This document shows positions 34,963 to 35,486 of a stretch of 35,486 nt of DNA, piece after piece. Source of the stretch: Pelagibacteraceae bacterium (GTDB taxonomy: Bacteria; Pseudomonadota; Alphaproteobacteria; Pelagibacterales; Pelagibacteraceae). The notes under the pieces are model-generated. The model was given only the letters and a program-made list of their open reading frames with translations, did not search any database and had not been told where the DNA came from. Each line of letters opens with the position of its first letter. Within the stretch, counting starts at the first letter, position 1. Location of the stretch: NCBI GenBank assembly GCA_008638015.1, contig VTPD01000010.1, forward strand, positions 1-35,486. Reading direction: 5' to 3'. The translations under genes were made by a program, and so were the position numbers.

Positions 34963-35343
34963 ATGAATTTTTTTATTAAAACAAAAAATATTAATATTGA
35001 ATGCTTTTCACTAAAGACAGAAACTTCAAATAAAATAATTCAAAATTTACCAATCAAGGCACAAATAAACACCTGGGGAGATGAAATATACTTTGATACA
35101 AAGTTAAGGGGAATTTTGTTAGAAAAAGAAGCAAAAGAGGTATTTAATTTAGGTGAAATTGCTTATTGGACTGAAGGCAGCTCCATAGCCATTGGTTTTG
35201 GACCTACTCCTGCAAGCCTTGGTTCTGAAATTAGATTAGTTACTAAATGCAATTATTGGGCAACAGCTAAGAATCCTCAAGATTTGCTTAATTTAAAAAA
35301 AGTTAACGATGGTGATGAAATTATCATTGATTTAAAGGGTTAA
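34963..35343 (+). CDS. Cyclophilin-like fold protein (TM1367-type)
   Basis: A 126-residue small beta-barrel protein of the cyclophilin-like family typified by Thermotoga TM1367. The recognisable stretches are INTWGDEIYFD near residue 35, GEIAYWTEGSSIAIGFGPTP in the middle, and VNDGDEIIIDL at the C-terminus. The biochemical function of the family is unknown; peptidyl-prolyl isomerase residues are not evident. It is divergent from the recombinase, with 72 bases between them. The alkyltransferase-like gene starts 3 bases after its stop, so these two form an operon. Confidence 0.75.
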   Translation: MNFFIKTKNINIECFSLKTETSNKIIQNLPIKAQINTWGDEIYFDTKLRGILLEKEAKEVFNLGEIAYWTEGSSIAIGFGPTPASLGSEIRLVTKCNYWATAKNPQDLLNLKKVNDGDEIIIDLKG

Positions 35344-35346
35344 TTT

Positions 35347-35486
35347 ATGCTTAAGGGTAGTAAATTTCAAATTAAAGTCTGGAAAGAAATTAAAAAAATC
35401 CCAAAAGGAAAGGTAACTACCTACAAAAATATAGCAAAAAAAATAGGTTTTCCTAAGGCTTCTAGGGCTGTTGCAAATGCCTGCGG
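35347..35486 (+). CDS. O6-alkylguanine-DNA alkyltransferase-type protein, cut by window end
   Basis: The first 46 residues of an open frame running off the window. From its start it matches the DNA-binding domain of the Ogt/MGMT family: FQIKVWKEIKKIPKGKVTTY, then KNIAKKIG and SRAVANAC. No N-terminal ribonuclease-H-like domain precedes it, so the whole protein would be the small single-domain form. It could be a true alkyltransferase with a PCHR active site or an alkyltransferase-like protein without the Cys. The deciding motif lies beyond position 35486. Confidence 0.85.
   Translation, partial: MLKGSKFQIKVWKEIKKIPKGKVTTYKNIAKKIGFPKASRAVANAC

Noticed and set aside
1-35486. CRISPR arrays, insertion sequences, rRNA genes, replication origin
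   Set aside because: I saw no regularly spaced direct repeats, transposase, rRNA sequence or DnaA-box cluster when reading through the window.

Overview
The window is about 35.5 kb of very AT-rich, tightly packed bacterial chromosome (GC roughly 30 % by eye). Many genes overlap by 1-20 bases, and no stretch over 300 bases lacks a gene. The longest non-protein stretch (10539-10814) holds two tRNA genes. Gene content and order fit a streamlined marine alphaproteobacterium of the SAR11/Pelagibacterales type. The clearest marker is the order xth, HesB-type Fe-S carrier, dgt, argS, nagZ, scpA, scpB, tatABC, serS, known from alphaproteobacteria. An AapJQMP-type amino acid transporter also fits. The assignment is an inference from gene order, composition and compactness, not from a database search.

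Region by region. (1) 1-340: 3' part of tRNA-Arg(UCU), then a small GIY-YIG protein starting 6 bases after it. (2) 412-4480: general L-amino acid ABC transporter, with the binding-protein gene cut off from the permease and ATPase genes by a strong intrinsic terminator. (3) 4472-10067, minus strand: a four-gene operon of photolyase, FAD oxidoreductase, DUF1365 protein and cyclopropane-fatty-acid-synthase-like methyltransferase, followed by a cysteine synthase. This looks like a light or oxidative stress module combining DNA repair and membrane-lipid modification. (4) 10146-10742: a small XRE-type regulator, then tRNA-Asn(GUU) and tRNA-Cys(GCA). (5) 10815-17038: a Pcm-like methyltransferase, valS, ilvD and a GDP-mannose pyrophosphorylase/cupin fusion, essentially without gaps. 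(6) 17031-18115, minus strand: exonuclease III and a HesB/ErpA-type Fe-S carrier. (7) 18162-26136: dgt, argS, a small membrane protein, nagZ, scpA, scpB, tatA, tatB, tatC, serS, then tRNA-Ser(UGA) on the other strand. (8) 26325-33961: a cell-wall and replication/translation run of MltB-type transglycosylase, degenerate RlpA-like SPOR lipoprotein, D,D-carboxypeptidase, tmk, holB, metG, tatD and a GT4 glycosyltransferase. (9) 33964-35486: a Cre-like tyrosine recombinase on the minus strand with its own near-consensus promoter and an 11-bp inverted repeat, then a cyclophilin-like protein and the start of an O6-alkylguanine alkyltransferase-type protein.

Most of the window is ordinary core genome. 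The strongest unexplained signal is at 34889-34944. There a perfect 11-7-11 inverted repeat, of the geometry tyrosine recombinases bind, sits on the -10 edge, predicted start site and start codon of a Cre-like recombinase. Second-tier items are two SPOR-related anomalies (a tiny membrane protein in the usual SPOR-gene slot, and an RlpA-like protein with an apparently dead barrel domain) and the photolyase/lipid operon with a palindrome in its divergent control region.
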